Shown here piece by piece: positions 49,980 to 60,069 of a stretch of DNA of 64,000 bases (its first letter is position 1; the number at the start of each line of letters is the position of its first letter). The position numbers and the translations under genes were made by a program. The stretch is from JAJECS01 sp965243625 (GTDB lineage Bacteria; Chloroflexota; UBA11872): contig CBDEVI010000002.1 in the NCBI GenBank assembly GCA_965243625.1, positions 930,001-994,000 on the forward strand, read 5' to 3'. The notes under the pieces were generated by a model. That model worked only from the letters and a program-made list of their open reading frames with translations, was not told the origin of the DNA and made no database searches.

Positions 49980-51923
49980 TTAGTCGTTCGGCTCGCGCGG
50001 ACCTCGGCGCCAGACGTCGCCGTCCAGCGTGCCGGCGAACACCGCCTCGGCACCGGACGCTTCGATGGCCGCGGTGACGCAGGTCACGTTCGCGGGAGCG
50101 TCGCGGCCGCCGGTGGCGCTCCAGGTGTGCCCCTTGTCCCGCGAGTGGAACAGCCCCAGTCCCGTGCCGGCATAGAACCGGCCCGTACGCGCAAAGTTCG
50201 GCGAGACATCCAGGCTGGTGACCGCGGCCAACCGGTCCACGCTCACCCGGCCTTCGACCCATGACGCCATGCGCGGGCCGTTGGGCGTGAAGACATCGCG
50301 CCCGGCAACCACGCCCATGAACGCTCGGGCATCGCGGTAGTTGGATGGCACGGCGATCGGCGCCAACTGCCCGCGCGCGCCCTTCTCAAACACCCGCACC
50401 CAAGTCACCCCGGCGTCGCGCGTGTGATAGAGGCGAATGCGCCCGTCCGCAATGGAGGTGACGAAGATCGTCCCGTCCTCGGCCACTCGCGGCGAAAAGG
50501 CAATCGCCACCACGCGCGCATTGCCGAATCGCTCCGCAACCTGGCGCCACGTCGAGCCGCCGTCGTCCGACAGCTGCAGCTCACCGCCCGCGCCGCCGAC
50601 CGCGAGACGCCCCCCGGCCCCAATCGTCAGGCTCGCGGGGGAAAGGGTTTCGGGCAATCCCGTCAACTCGTCCCAGTGCCGGCCGCCGTCGGTGCTTTGC
50701 TGAACGTCTGCTCCGGCAATGGCGAGCACGCGCTGGTCGTTGCCGAAGTCGGGCGACATGGCCAGCGTGGAGATCGTCGGCTCGTCGGGCGCGGCTGCCG
50801 GTGGCGACCAGGAGCGACCGGCGTCGTGCGAGCACAGCAGCCCTTCGTCGGCGGTGCCGGCGATGAGGGTGCCGTCGTCCGCGAAGGTCGGGGACGCGGC
50901 CAGCGCGAGCAACGGACGGCTGGCAAGGCCATCGTCACTGCGACGCCACGTCTCGCCGTGGTCGTCGGAACGCCAGACGCCGCCTTCGTAGAGGCCGGCC
51001 AGCAGCGCCCAGCCGCCGCCGGATTCCACGGCGGCCAGGGTCAAGATCAGGCGCCCGTCGATGTTGCCGACCTGCTCCCAGGTCTCGCCGCGATCGGTAG
51101 TCCGCAGCAAGCCGCGCTCGGCGGACGCGATGACCACCATGCCGTCTTGGCCATAGTTGGGAGAGATCACCAACGCGTTCACGGTCGTCGAGGCGCCGAC
51201 CTCGGGTACCTGCTGCCAGGTGAGCCCATTCGTTGTCGTGCGATAGAGACCGGCGCCCTCGGTGGCGGCATAAGCCGTGTAGGCATCGGGATGCGCCACG
51301 AACTCAAGCGCCTGAATGGGATGACCCTTGGCGCAGTCGTCGGCCAGCTGCCAGGCGCTGGCGCCTCGGGAACGCATGTAGAGACCGCTGGCGGTTCCGG
51401 CAAGTACGCGCTCCTGGTGCGGGGGGCCCGGCGACACGGCCACGGCGAGGACCTGCTGGTCGTCCAGGCCGTCGTTTTGCGCGTTCCATGTCCGACCGAG
51501 GTTGGCCGACACGTAGACCCCGTCGCTCTCGGTTCCCACCAGCGCGAGTCGATCTTGGGCGTATTGCGGCGAGAACGCGGCGGAGGTGACGCTGGCCTTG
51601 GCGCCCCAGAAGAACGTGTCGCGCCAGGTGGCCCCGCCGTCGATGGAGACGAACGCCGAAGCGTCGACGGTGCCGACCAACAGCGTGTGGTCGGTGGCAA
51701 ACGCCGGGGAAACCGCCGCCGACTGCACATAGGGCGCGCCGATGCCGCCGGCTCCACGCACCCAGCTTTGCCCACCGTCCGGCGATAGGAAGAGCCCGCT
51801 CAACGTCCCCGCCAGCACGGCCGACGACCCCGAGCCGATCGGCGCGGTGGCGAGGCACGTGACCGTGCCGCCGCTGCCTTGGCGGAGCCGTGACCAGACG
51901 GGGCGTCGACGAGGTGCAGCCAT
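49980..51923 (-). CDS. Large BNR/VPS10-like beta-propeller protein
   Basis: A 647-residue all-repeat protein with at least nine Asp-box units (for example FLSPDGGQSWVRG, VSIDGGATWRDT, YVSANLGRTWNAQ, RTTDRGETWEQVG, WRSDDHGETWRRSD, QLSDDGGSTWRQV, HSRDKGHTWSATG), each with a preceding strand such as LAGTASGLYM. This is a multi-bladed propeller of the sortilin/VPS10 or photosystem-assembly (YCF48) style. It has no signal peptide or membrane segment. It may be a scaffold or binding protein and not an enzyme. Co-directional with the GH42-like gene 59 bases upstream. Confidence 0.85.
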   Translation of the reverse strand: MAAPRRRPVWSRLRQGSGGTVTCLATAPIGSGSSAVLAGTLSGLFLSPDGGQSWVRGAGGIGAPYVQSAAVSPAFATDHTLLVGTVDASAFVSIDGGATWRDTFFWGAKASVTSAAFSPQYAQDRLALVGTESDGVYVSANLGRTWNAQNDGLDDQQVLAVAVSPGPPHQERVLAGTASGLYMRSRGASAWQLADDCAKGHPIQALEFVAHPDAYTAYAATEGAGLYRTTTNGLTWQQVPEVGASTTVNALVISPNYGQDGMVVIASAERGLLRTTDRGETWEQVGNIDGRLILTLAAVESGGGWALLAGLYEGGVWRSDDHGETWRRSDDGLASRPLLALAASPTFADDGTLIAGTADEGLLCSHDAGRSWSPPAAAPDEPTISTLAMSPDFGNDQRVLAIAGADVQQSTDGGRHWDELTGLPETLSPASLTIGAGGRLAVGGAGGELQLSDDGGSTWRQVAERFGNARVVAIAFSPRVAEDGTIFVTSIADGRIRLYHTRDAGVTWVRVFEKGARGQLAPIAVPSNYRDARAFMGVVAGRDVFTPNGPRMASWVEGRVSVDRLAAVTSLDVSPNFARTGRFYAGTGLGLFHSRDKGHTWSATGGRDAPANVTCVTAAIEASGAEAVFAGTLDGDVWRRGPREPND

Positions 51924-51982
51924 GGGTTTGACGCGCTAGCCGGCGGTCCGGCCGGGCATGCCCACGGATTGCCGCGTGTACG

Positions 51983-54088
51983 TCATGCGGGATCCGGCAG
52001 ATGAATGACCGCGCGGCCCCATGGCTCGATTTCCAGATCGAAGGCGCCGTCGGTCACCGGCAGGTCCGTGTGGGTGAGCAAGTCGCGCGCGGACACGACG
52101 GCTTCGCGCGGACGCAGACGAGATCGCGCCGCGGTGCGCTCGACGTTGAAGCCGAATAGGAGACGTCCCCCAAGGCGCGAGCGCCGCGCCACCGGCACGA
52201 CCGGGTCGCCCGTGACGTCGATCGGCGCCGATACGCCGGCGTCGCGCGCCAGCCCCAGCACCACCTCCGGCACTCCCACGTCGCCGAAGCCGGCCGAGGT
52301 CGTGAGACCGAACCAGGTAAAGCGGGCGTCCGCCGTCTGCACCGCGACCGTTTCGCCTTCCAGCGTGGCCACGGCCTTCGTCGTGCCCAGCGGCTCGAGC
52401 ACGGCGTAGCCGCACTCGGAGGTGATCGAAAGGTCGCCATAGGCCGTCGTCAGTTGATTGCGGCCCTCGCGGATATCGAATTCGGAGACTCCAGAAAAGT
52501 CGGCCACGCGCACGCCGAACCGCTCGGCAAACCCCTCCGGGGGCCCGTAGCTCGATTGGCCGTCGGCAGAGTACATGCCGAAACTGCCCTCGGCGACGAT
52601 TCGGGTCTCTGGCGAATGCTCGAGGGTTTCTTCGATCCGGCGTTGCAGCGCCTCGGTCATGAGCGCCGCGTTGGGCATGATCACGAGCTTGTAGCCGGAC
52701 CAGTCCATGTTGGGCGAGAGCACGTCGGCGGGGATGCCGTTGGCCCACAGCGTGCGGTAGACCCCACGCACGTCGGCCACATAGCGATCGCCCTCCTCGT
52801 TGTAGTTGAATAGCTCCTGGGATTCGGGGTGGTAAATCACGGCTACGTCGGCCGGCGGGCATTCCAGCGGCAGGTGCTCGCGCAAGCCCTGGATCTGCGA
52901 CACCGCTTCCTCGGCGGATGTGAGCCGTGGCGTGTCACGCCCGTCGAGCGCGGTCAGGCAATAGCCCGGCGACTCGAAGCTCAAATATTCGGGGCGGTAT
53001 TGCCAAAACATTGCGCCGGCGGCGCCGTGGGCCAGGGTCATCCAAAGGAGCGTGGTCGTCTCCTGCGGGTCCGACTGCTTGTTCCAGGTCACGCCGCCCG
53101 GCGACATGCCCGCGTAGATCTCCTCGTTCCACCAGCGACCGTTCTTGCCGACGCTGCGCGACCAATCGAACGAGAAGGCCCGCTCGGCGATCTTGTAGGG
53201 GTCGTCCGACGTCAACAGGTTGTTGGACGGCATGGACATGCCCCAGCTGTCGGCGTAAGGCGCGCAGATCTCATCCCAGGGCCGCGGGAACCACGCGCCG
53301 TGGGCGCGCTTTTCGTGGTGGGGGTCGATGGCGTTCGCCGTGTCCACCATCCACTTCAGGTGGTCGGCCAGGTTCTCGTAGTGGAAGCGGCGGTAGACCA
53401 GCATCTCGACGACGTTGTTGTGCGAGCGTGGCGGCTCCACGTCTTCCCAGCGCCGATAGCGGCGCAGAAAGCGTTCGTTCAGCTCGTCGAGCGTGTAGCG
53501 ATCGCGCAACCACGCCTTGTATTTGGCGAGGGTGTAGTCGCAGTAGCAGGGGTAGCCACCGCCCTGCGGGCTCCAGGCGGCGGAGTAGTTGACGCCGTCC
53601 CAGAGCCCCCAGATCAGCAGGCTCGGCCTGTCCTTATATCTATTGACAACGTGTCGCAACAGGCCGCCGCCGTATTCGCGCCAGGCCGGATGGTCGTAGC
53701 AGTGGATCACGCCGCCCTGCGGATAGGCCCCGCTTGCGTGCGACGACACCGCCTGCCCCAGGTAGTTCACCACCCGCATGTCCGGGTGTTCACGAGTCAG
53801 CCACTCGGGGCACGCGCCGTGCGTGCCGAGCATGATGTCGAGCCAGACATAGAGTCCGTGCTTCTCCCCGAGGTCGAACATCATGTCGAAGTCGTCCAGC
53901 TCGTACTGGCCGGGCCGGGGCTCCATGTGGTTCCAGTAGGAGTGGCTGCGCACGACTCGCATCCCGGCCGCCCGGATGCGCGCATAGTCGCCGTCCCACA
54001 CGTCGAGCTTGGGGATTGGCCCGCGGTAGTGCTCCGTGCCGACGGGAAATGGGTGGTCGGGAATGCTGGCGAACGCTGGCTCAGACAT
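51983..54088 (-). CDS. GH42-like beta-galactosidase family protein, acid/base residue apparently lost
   Basis: A 701-residue protein with the three-part layout of GH42: TIM barrel (about 1-380, MRVVRSHSYWNHMEPRPGQYEL near the start), a trimerisation-like middle domain (DVAVIYHPESQELF, then VLSPNMDWSGYKLVIMPNAALM) and a C-terminal beta domain. The nucleophile region GRWWNEEIYAG has Glu322. The usual acid/base N-E-Y at the end of strand 4 reads WGLWDGVNYS (Asp164, Gly165), so the acid/base Glu is missing by this alignment. CYCDYTLAKYKAWLRDRY that follows is typical GH42. No signal peptide. Confidence 0.85.
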   Translation of the reverse strand: MSEPAFASIPDHPFPVGTEHYRGPIPKLDVWDGDYARIRAAGMRVVRSHSYWNHMEPRPGQYELDDFDMMFDLGEKHGLYVWLDIMLGTHGACPEWLTREHPDMRVVNYLGQAVSSHASGAYPQGGVIHCYDHPAWREYGGGLLRHVVNRYKDRPSLLIWGLWDGVNYSAAWSPQGGGYPCYCDYTLAKYKAWLRDRYTLDELNERFLRRYRRWEDVEPPRSHNNVVEMLVYRRFHYENLADHLKWMVDTANAIDPHHEKRAHGAWFPRPWDEICAPYADSWGMSMPSNNLLTSDDPYKIAERAFSFDWSRSVGKNGRWWNEEIYAGMSPGGVTWNKQSDPQETTTLLWMTLAHGAAGAMFWQYRPEYLSFESPGYCLTALDGRDTPRLTSAEEAVSQIQGLREHLPLECPPADVAVIYHPESQELFNYNEEGDRYVADVRGVYRTLWANGIPADVLSPNMDWSGYKLVIMPNAALMTEALQRRIEETLEHSPETRIVAEGSFGMYSADGQSSYGPPEGFAERFGVRVADFSGVSEFDIREGRNQLTTAYGDLSITSECGYAVLEPLGTTKAVATLEGETVAVQTADARFTWFGLTTSAGFGDVGVPEVVLGLARDAGVSAPIDVTGDPVVPVARRSRLGGRLLFGFNVERTAARSRLRPREAVVSARDLLTHTDLPVTDGAFDLEIEPWGRAVIHLPDPA

Positions 54089-54596
54089 GCGACAAGCCAC
54101 AGTGCGGGGGCAGGCGGTACCGCGGCATGCTACTCGTCAATTCCCGGCAGCGCGAGTGACCGGCGGAGGGCGAAATGCTGCGGCGAGGCTTGAGGCTCGC
54201 AGGAACCTGTCGCGCCGTCCCGCGCCGTTGACATGCGAATTCGCTTAGGGGTATTGTCGGCACCCGAACCGCCAACGGGCCGGTTGGGCCGCTGCGTAAG
54301 CAGCATCTGCTGTGAGCGCTAGGGAGGCTTTTCCAGCAGGTGGAGTTCGACGGTAGTGCGCTCGTGGCCAGGGGCGCGCGAGTGGGAGGCAGACAGCGCC
54401 GGATGCATATGGCAATATTCGGCGTGACGTTCGCGACGCCATCCATTCAGACTGTGGCAAGTTCGCGTATCTCTAGATTCGGCGCGCGTGGGAGCAGAGG
54501 ACATGCGTGCGTCAGTTGTTCGTTGGCGCCACGCTGAGCGCCGAATCGGCGGCCGGAGTGTCGCCAAGGGACCGTAGAGACCAGAAGGGGGAGAGG
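54089..54596. other. 508-base non-coding leader region upstream of the Dpp-type transporter
   Basis: Between the GH42-like gene (minus) and the transporter binding-protein gene (plus). It contains a promoter candidate (54228-54257) that would leave a leader of about 330 bases. No known riboswitch motif was recognised. Short open frames here lack coding character. The stretch holds several locally palindromic patches, for example GCGCGCGAG and GCGTAAGCAGC, which might fold in RNA. Confidence 0.55.
54228..54257 (+). promoter_or_regulatory. Candidate promoter of the Dpp-type transporter operon
   Basis: TTGACA (54228-54233, consensus -35), an 18-base spacer, and TATTGT (54252-54257, four of six -10 matches) in an AT-richer patch. 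It lies 340 bases before the binding-protein ATG. An alternative promoter nearer the gene cannot be excluded. Confidence 0.5.
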
Positions 54597-56711
54597 ATGA
54601 CGAAGGACCTGTTGCTTAGTAGACGGCGAATGCTCGCCGTGACCGCGGGGGCTGCCGCCGTTGGCGTGCTGGCCGCTTGTGGCGAAGCTGAGGACGAAGT
54701 CGCAGAGGCAACTCCGGTTGCGACCGAGGCACCGGCAACTCCGGCGCCGACGGCCGCTCCGACCGCCGCTCCGACAGCGGCGCCGACGGCCGCTCCGACC
54801 GAGGCCCCTGCCGACACCATGATGATGCCCGAGCATGACCGCAACACGGGCATGACCTATGAGCTCGGCAAGGACTACAAGGAAGCGCCGGCGCTGGCCG
54901 ACATGGTTGCCGCGGGCGAGCTTCCGCCGGTTGAAGAGCGCCTGCCCGACGAGCCGCTGATCTGGCAGCCGTGGGAAGCGATCGGCAACTACGGTGGCCG
55001 CACCAACTGGGCCAGCGTGGCGATTTCGGTGGACATTGGCAACGCCAACCGCACCGACGCCGTGGCCTACAACATGGAGGGCACCGCGCTGGTCAACGAC
55101 GCCGTGAAGAGCCACCACGTGAGCTCCGACGGCACCACCGTTGTCTACGAGTTGCGCAAGGGCCACAAGTGGTCGGACGGGGCGCCGTTCACGTCCGCCA
55201 ACTTCCAGTGGCACTACGACAACTACATGGTGAACGAAGAGCTTTCGCCGTCCGGACCGGGCCCCAAGATCAACGGCAAGCCGCCGCAGGTCGAGACGCC
55301 CGACGAGTTGACGGTGGAAATCTCCTACCCGGACCCCGTGCCGATCCTGCTGGACCGGCTGGGCCGTGGTGGTAGCGAGCGCGGGTTCTACCTGTCCTCG
55401 CACTACATGGAGCAGTACCACGCCGACTTCAACGCGGACGCCCCGAAGATGGCGACCGACGAGGGGTTCGACGACTGGACGCAGCTCTTCAAGGCCAAGA
55501 TGCGCTGGGGCGCGCACCAGACCTGGTTTACCGAGCATGCGGTGAACCGCCCGGTGCTGGCGCCGTGGACGCTGACGGCCCACTCGGCGGACCGAGCCTC
55601 GCTCGACCGCAACCCGTACTACCACATCGTCGACACCGAAGGGAACCAGCTTCCCTACGTGGACGGTCTGAACTACGAGTTGCTGTCGGACAAAGAGGTC
55701 TACCAGATCCGCATCACGGCGGGGTCGTTGGACTTCGGGCAGTTCGAGCTCGACTTCAACAACATGCCGCTGTACCGCGACAACGAGGGCTCGGGCAACT
55801 ACCGGACGCTGATCAGCAAGGCGCTCCGAAGCTCGGCCTTGGCGCTCCAGCCCAACTGGACGTACAAGGACGCGGCGGTTGCCGAGATCTTCCAGGAGCT
55901 CGACTTCCGCATCGCGCTGTCGGTGGCCATCGACCGTGACGCCATCAACGACGCGGTGTTCTTCGGTCTGGCAACGCCGTTCCAGGGAACCATCCTCCCG
56001 AGCTACACGTTCTACGAGGACCACTGGGGCACGATCCACACCGAGTTCGACCCGGCCAAGGCCAACGAGCTGCTCGATGGCATCGGCCTCGACCAGCGCG
56101 ACGGCGAAGGCTGGCGCCTGCGACCGGACGGCGAGCGCCTGACGCTGATCTTCGAGATCGGTGACCAGGAAGGCCCGAAGGACGCGATCGCCGAGCTGGT
56201 GGCCGAGAACTGGCGTGACGTCGGTCTCGACACTCAGTGGAACCAGATGGAGCGCCCGCTGTACGAGGAGCGCTTGGACCAGCTCACCGAGATCATGATC
56301 GGTACCGAGCACACGGAAGCCGCCGGGTACTTCACCCGCTGGGTCCCGTGGGTCTGGGGCTACAAGGGCAAGCGAGCCGTCTGGGCCGGCGGTTGGACGC
56401 GGTGGTTCGCCACCGACGGCGCCGAGGGCGCGGAGCCTCCGGCGGAGATCAAGGCCAACGCCGACCTGAAGTTCGCCTGGCAGCTGGCTGCGCCCGGCAC
56501 TGCGGAGTACGACGACCTCGGTCGGCAGTACTTCGGGTGGCAGGCGGAGCAGTTGACGGTGATCGGCACCGTGGGGCTTGCCCCGCAGCCGGTGATCATC
56601 AACAACCGGGTGAAGAACTTCCCGGACGACGAGGAGAACCTGTGGTTCGGCGCTGGGGCCAACTTCACGAAGCCCTACCGCGCGTTCCAGTGGTTCATCC
56701 CGGACGCATAG
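54597..56711 (+). CDS. Dipeptide/oligosaccharide ABC transporter substrate-binding lipoprotein (SBP_bac_5)
   Basis: A 704-residue protein. The N-terminus has a twin-arginine signal (SRRRMLAVTAGAAAVGVLAAC) with a lipobox, so it is exported folded and lipid-anchored. An APTAA-repeat linker (about 62-82) follows. The SBP_bac_5 domain is seen in YNMEGTALVNDAVKSHHVSSDGTTVVYELRKGHKWSDGAPFTSANFQWHYDNY. ATG at 54597 is preceded by a purine-rich AAGGGGGAGAGG. Such proteins bind peptides, or in many thermophiles and Chloroflexota oligosaccharides; neighbouring sugar genes favour a carbohydrate here, which is inference. Confidence 0.92.
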   Translation: MTKDLLLSRRRMLAVTAGAAAVGVLAACGEAEDEVAEATPVATEAPATPAPTAAPTAAPTAAPTAAPTEAPADTMMMPEHDRNTGMTYELGKDYKEAPALADMVAAGELPPVEERLPDEPLIWQPWEAIGNYGGRTNWASVAISVDIGNANRTDAVAYNMEGTALVNDAVKSHHVSSDGTTVVYELRKGHKWSDGAPFTSANFQWHYDNYMVNEELSPSGPGPKINGKPPQVETPDELTVEISYPDPVPILLDRLGRGGSERGFYLSSHYMEQYHADFNADAPKMATDEGFDDWTQLFKAKMRWGAHQTWFTEHAVNRPVLAPWTLTAHSADRASLDRNPYYHIVDTEGNQLPYVDGLNYELLSDKEVYQIRITAGSLDFGQFELDFNNMPLYRDNEGSGNYRTLISKALRSSALALQPNWTYKDAAVAEIFQELDFRIALSVAIDRDAINDAVFFGLATPFQGTILPSYTFYEDHWGTIHTEFDPAKANELLDGIGLDQRDGEGWRLRPDGERLTLIFEIGDQEGPKDAIAELVAENWRDVGLDTQWNQMERPLYEERLDQLTEIMIGTEHTEAAGYFTRWVPWVWGYKGKRAVWAGGWTRWFATDGAEGAEPPAEIKANADLKFAWQLAAPGTAEYDDLGRQYFGWQAEQLTVIGTVGLAPQPVIINNRVKNFPDDEENLWFGAGANFTKPYRAFQWFIPDA

Positions 56712-56713
56712 TC

Positions 56714-56764
56714 GCGACCTAAAGGTCGCCGGGAGCCGCCGGCCATCCGGTCGGCGGCTCCCGG
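56714..56764. terminator. Tandem hairpins between binding-protein and permease genes
   Basis: A small hairpin GCGACC-TAAA-GGTCGC (56714-56729), with its last base shared with a very stable one: 13 bp, CCGGGAGCCGCCG / CGGCGGCTCCCGG (56729-56741 and 56752-56764), 10-base loop. No U tract follows, so a Rho-independent stop is unlikely. Such a structure after a binding-protein gene usually stabilises its mRNA and limits read-through to the permeases. Confidence 0.7.
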
Positions 56765-56870
56765 TGGCACCGGTCGTGGAATGTGCGCTACGGTAGCGGG
56801 CACCGCGACCTGACCGGACCGAGGACGATACTGGCGAGTTGAGGTTGGGCGTCAGAGAGGGACGCAACGC

Positions 56871-57881
56871 ATGAGGGCATATCTGGTCCGACGGTTCCTG
56901 TTCATGGTCGTCGGATGGTGGCTGTTGAGCGTTGTGGTCTTTATCGTCATCCAGCTTCCGCCGGGCGACTTCCTCACTAACTACATCGCCGGCCAGGAGC
57001 AGGCCGGCACGTTCCTCGAGCGCGAGGAAATCGAATCTCTCAAGCTCTACTACGGCCTCGACCGCACACCCATCGAGCAGTATTTCTACTGGGCCGGCCG
57101 CTTTGTGGTCGGCGACCTGGGCCGCTCATTCGGCAGCTGGCGCGCCGCCGAGCAGCCGGTGACGAAGATCCTTGCCGAGGTTCTGCCCTTCACGGTCATT
57201 CTGTCCACGTTGGCGCTGATATTCACCTTTGCGGTGGCCATCCCGATCGGCATCTACTCGGCCACGCATCAGTATCGGCCCGGCGACTACTTCTTCACCG
57301 CCGTGGGCTTCATCGGCTTAGCGGTTCCAAACTTCATGCTGGCATTGCTCTTGATGTACCTGCTGTTCAAGTATTTCGACATCACGGCTGGCGGGCTGTT
57401 TTCGCCCGAGTATGCGCTGGCTGATTGGTCAATCGAGAAAGTCATCGACATGCTCCAGCACCTCATCGTGCCTGTGGTAGTGCTCGGCACTGCCGGCACT
57501 GCCAGTACCATGCGGGTGATGCGGGGCGTGCTGCTCGACGAGCTCGGCAAGCAGTACGTGATCACCGCCCGCGCGCGCGGCGTGTCCGAGCGCAAGCTGC
57601 TCTTCAAGTACCCGGTGCGGCTGGCGCTCAACCCCATCGTGAGCAGCACTGCTTACATCCTGCCGGGCATCTTCGGTGGCAACGCCATCGTGGCCATCGT
57701 CCTGAGCTTGCCAATGACCGGGCCCGTGCTGCTGACGGCCCTGCGGGCCCAGGACATGTTCCTGGCCGGCAGCATCGTCATGGTTGAAGGGGCCCTCGTG
57801 ATCTTTGGAACATTCCTTTCCGACATCCTATTGGCGCTGGTGGATCCGCGGATTCGCCAAGAGCGTGCCGTGGCGGCCTAG
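56871..57881 (+). CDS. ABC transporter permease (DppB/OppB type)
   Basis: A 336-residue permease with six predicted helices: an N-terminal helix (MRAYLVRRFLFMVVGWWLLSVVVFIVI), a periplasmic stretch, then five more. The EAA loop is YVITARARGVSERKLLFKYPVRLALNPI, the contact with the ATPase, and LPGDFLTNYI and LPMTGPVLLTAL are OppB-family motifs. It lies 160 bases after the binding-protein gene across the tandem hairpin. It pairs with the next gene. Confidence 0.93.
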   Translation: MRAYLVRRFLFMVVGWWLLSVVVFIVIQLPPGDFLTNYIAGQEQAGTFLEREEIESLKLYYGLDRTPIEQYFYWAGRFVVGDLGRSFGSWRAAEQPVTKILAEVLPFTVILSTLALIFTFAVAIPIGIYSATHQYRPGDYFFTAVGFIGLAVPNFMLALLLMYLLFKYFDITAGGLFSPEYALADWSIEKVIDMLQHLIVPVVVLGTAGTASTMRVMRGVLLDELGKQYVITARARGVSERKLLFKYPVRLALNPIVSSTAYILPGIFGGNAIVAIVLSLPMTGPVLLTALRAQDMFLAGSIVMVEGALVIFGTFLSDILLALVDPRIRQERAVAA

Positions 57882-57884
57882 CTT

Positions 57885-59024
57885 ATGGCTACAACTTCAC
57901 TCGAACCCACCACCGGATCCGGCGTCTCAGTCCGTGAATTCACCGAGGAAGAGCAGTATTACGTCGCCTCGCAGTGGCAGCTCATGTGGCGGAAGTTCCG
58001 CCGCCACCGCCTGGGCTACGCCAGCGGCGTCCTGCTGCTCCTTGGCTACTTTTTTGCCATCACCTACGACTTCTGGATCCCCTACGACTTCACAGATCGG
58101 CACGACAAGCTGTCCTCGCCGCCGACTCGAATTCATGTGATCGACGCCAGCGGGACTTGGCAAATGCCGTTCGTGTACGGCACCCAGGCCCTTGTCGATC
58201 CGCAGTCGTTCAAACGGACGTTTGTAGAGGACCCCGAGCTCGTCCACCCCATCGGCCTTTTCACCCAAGGCGCGCCCTACAAGTTCTGGGGCCTGTTTGA
58301 ATGGGACCGGCATTTCTTCGGCGTCGAGGAGACGACCATCCACCTCTTCGGGACCGATGAGCTGGGACGCGATGTCTTCTCGCGCACCCTTTCCGCGGCC
58401 CGCATCAGCCTTTCAATCGGACTGGTGGGCGTGATCCTCAGCTTTGTGCTGGGAGTCATCATCGGAGGGATTTCGGGCTACTTCGGCGGCACCGTTGACC
58501 TGCTGATCCAGCGGTTCATCGAGTTCGTGATTTCGGTCCCGACCATTCCGCTTTGGATGTCGCTGAGCGCCGCGGTGCCCATCACCTGGTCGCCGCTGCA
58601 GACCTACTTCGCCATCACCATCGTGCTCTCGGTGGTCGGTTGGGCCGGCTTGGCCCGCGTCGTGCGCGGCAAGATCCTCGAGCTGCGCGAGAACGACTAT
58701 GTAATGGCAGCCCGGGTAGCCGGCGCCGGCAACATGCGCGTGCTATTCGACCACCTGGTGCCCGGCTTCATGAGCTACCTGATCGTGCACCTCACGCTGC
58801 AGGTGCCGAGCATGATCCTGGCTGAAACGACACTGAGCTTCCTGCGCCTGGGCATCCGCGCTCCCGCCGTGAGTTGGGGCACGCTCATGCAGGACGCGCA
58901 AAACGTAAGCGTGATCGCGGTCTTCCCCTGGCTGATGATTCCGGGGCTCTTCGTAATCATCGCGGTGTTCCTCTTCAACTTCCTGGGCGACGGCCTGCGA
59001 GACGCCGCGGACCCGTATCGATAG
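57885..59024 (+). CDS. ABC transporter permease (DppC/OppC type)
   Basis: A 379-residue permease. A long N-terminal cytosolic segment with a first helix (RLGYASGVLLLLGYFFAITYDFW), a periplasmic insert (about 75-150), FGTDELGRDVFSRTLSAARISLSIGLVGVILSFVLGVIIGGISGYFGG, and the EAA loop ENDYVMAARVAGAGNMRVLFDHLVPGFMSYLIV are those of OppC. The periplasmic insert is longer than usual for DppC. Start ATG 57885, three bases after the DppB-type stop, so co-translated. Confidence 0.93.
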   Translation: MATTSLEPTTGSGVSVREFTEEEQYYVASQWQLMWRKFRRHRLGYASGVLLLLGYFFAITYDFWIPYDFTDRHDKLSSPPTRIHVIDASGTWQMPFVYGTQALVDPQSFKRTFVEDPELVHPIGLFTQGAPYKFWGLFEWDRHFFGVEETTIHLFGTDELGRDVFSRTLSAARISLSIGLVGVILSFVLGVIIGGISGYFGGTVDLLIQRFIEFVISVPTIPLWMSLSAAVPITWSPLQTYFAITIVLSVVGWAGLARVVRGKILELRENDYVMAARVAGAGNMRVLFDHLVPGFMSYLIVHLTLQVPSMILAETTLSFLRLGIRAPAVSWGTLMQDAQNVSVIAVFPWLMIPGLFVIIAVFLFNFLGDGLRDAADPYR

Positions 59025-59031
59025 GCGAGCC

Positions 59032-60061
<1,030 letters not shown>

Positions 60062-60069
<8 letters not shown>

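Noticed and set aside
54760..54810. Short direct repeats suggestive of a CRISPR array
   Set aside because: They encode an APTAA-repeat linker in the binding protein and are in frame; no spacers of uniform length.
54447..56867. 806-codon minus-strand open frame over the binding-protein gene
   Set aside because: Antisense to the SBP_bac_5 gene, which has a signal peptide, ribosome site and domain motifs; the opposite frame has none.
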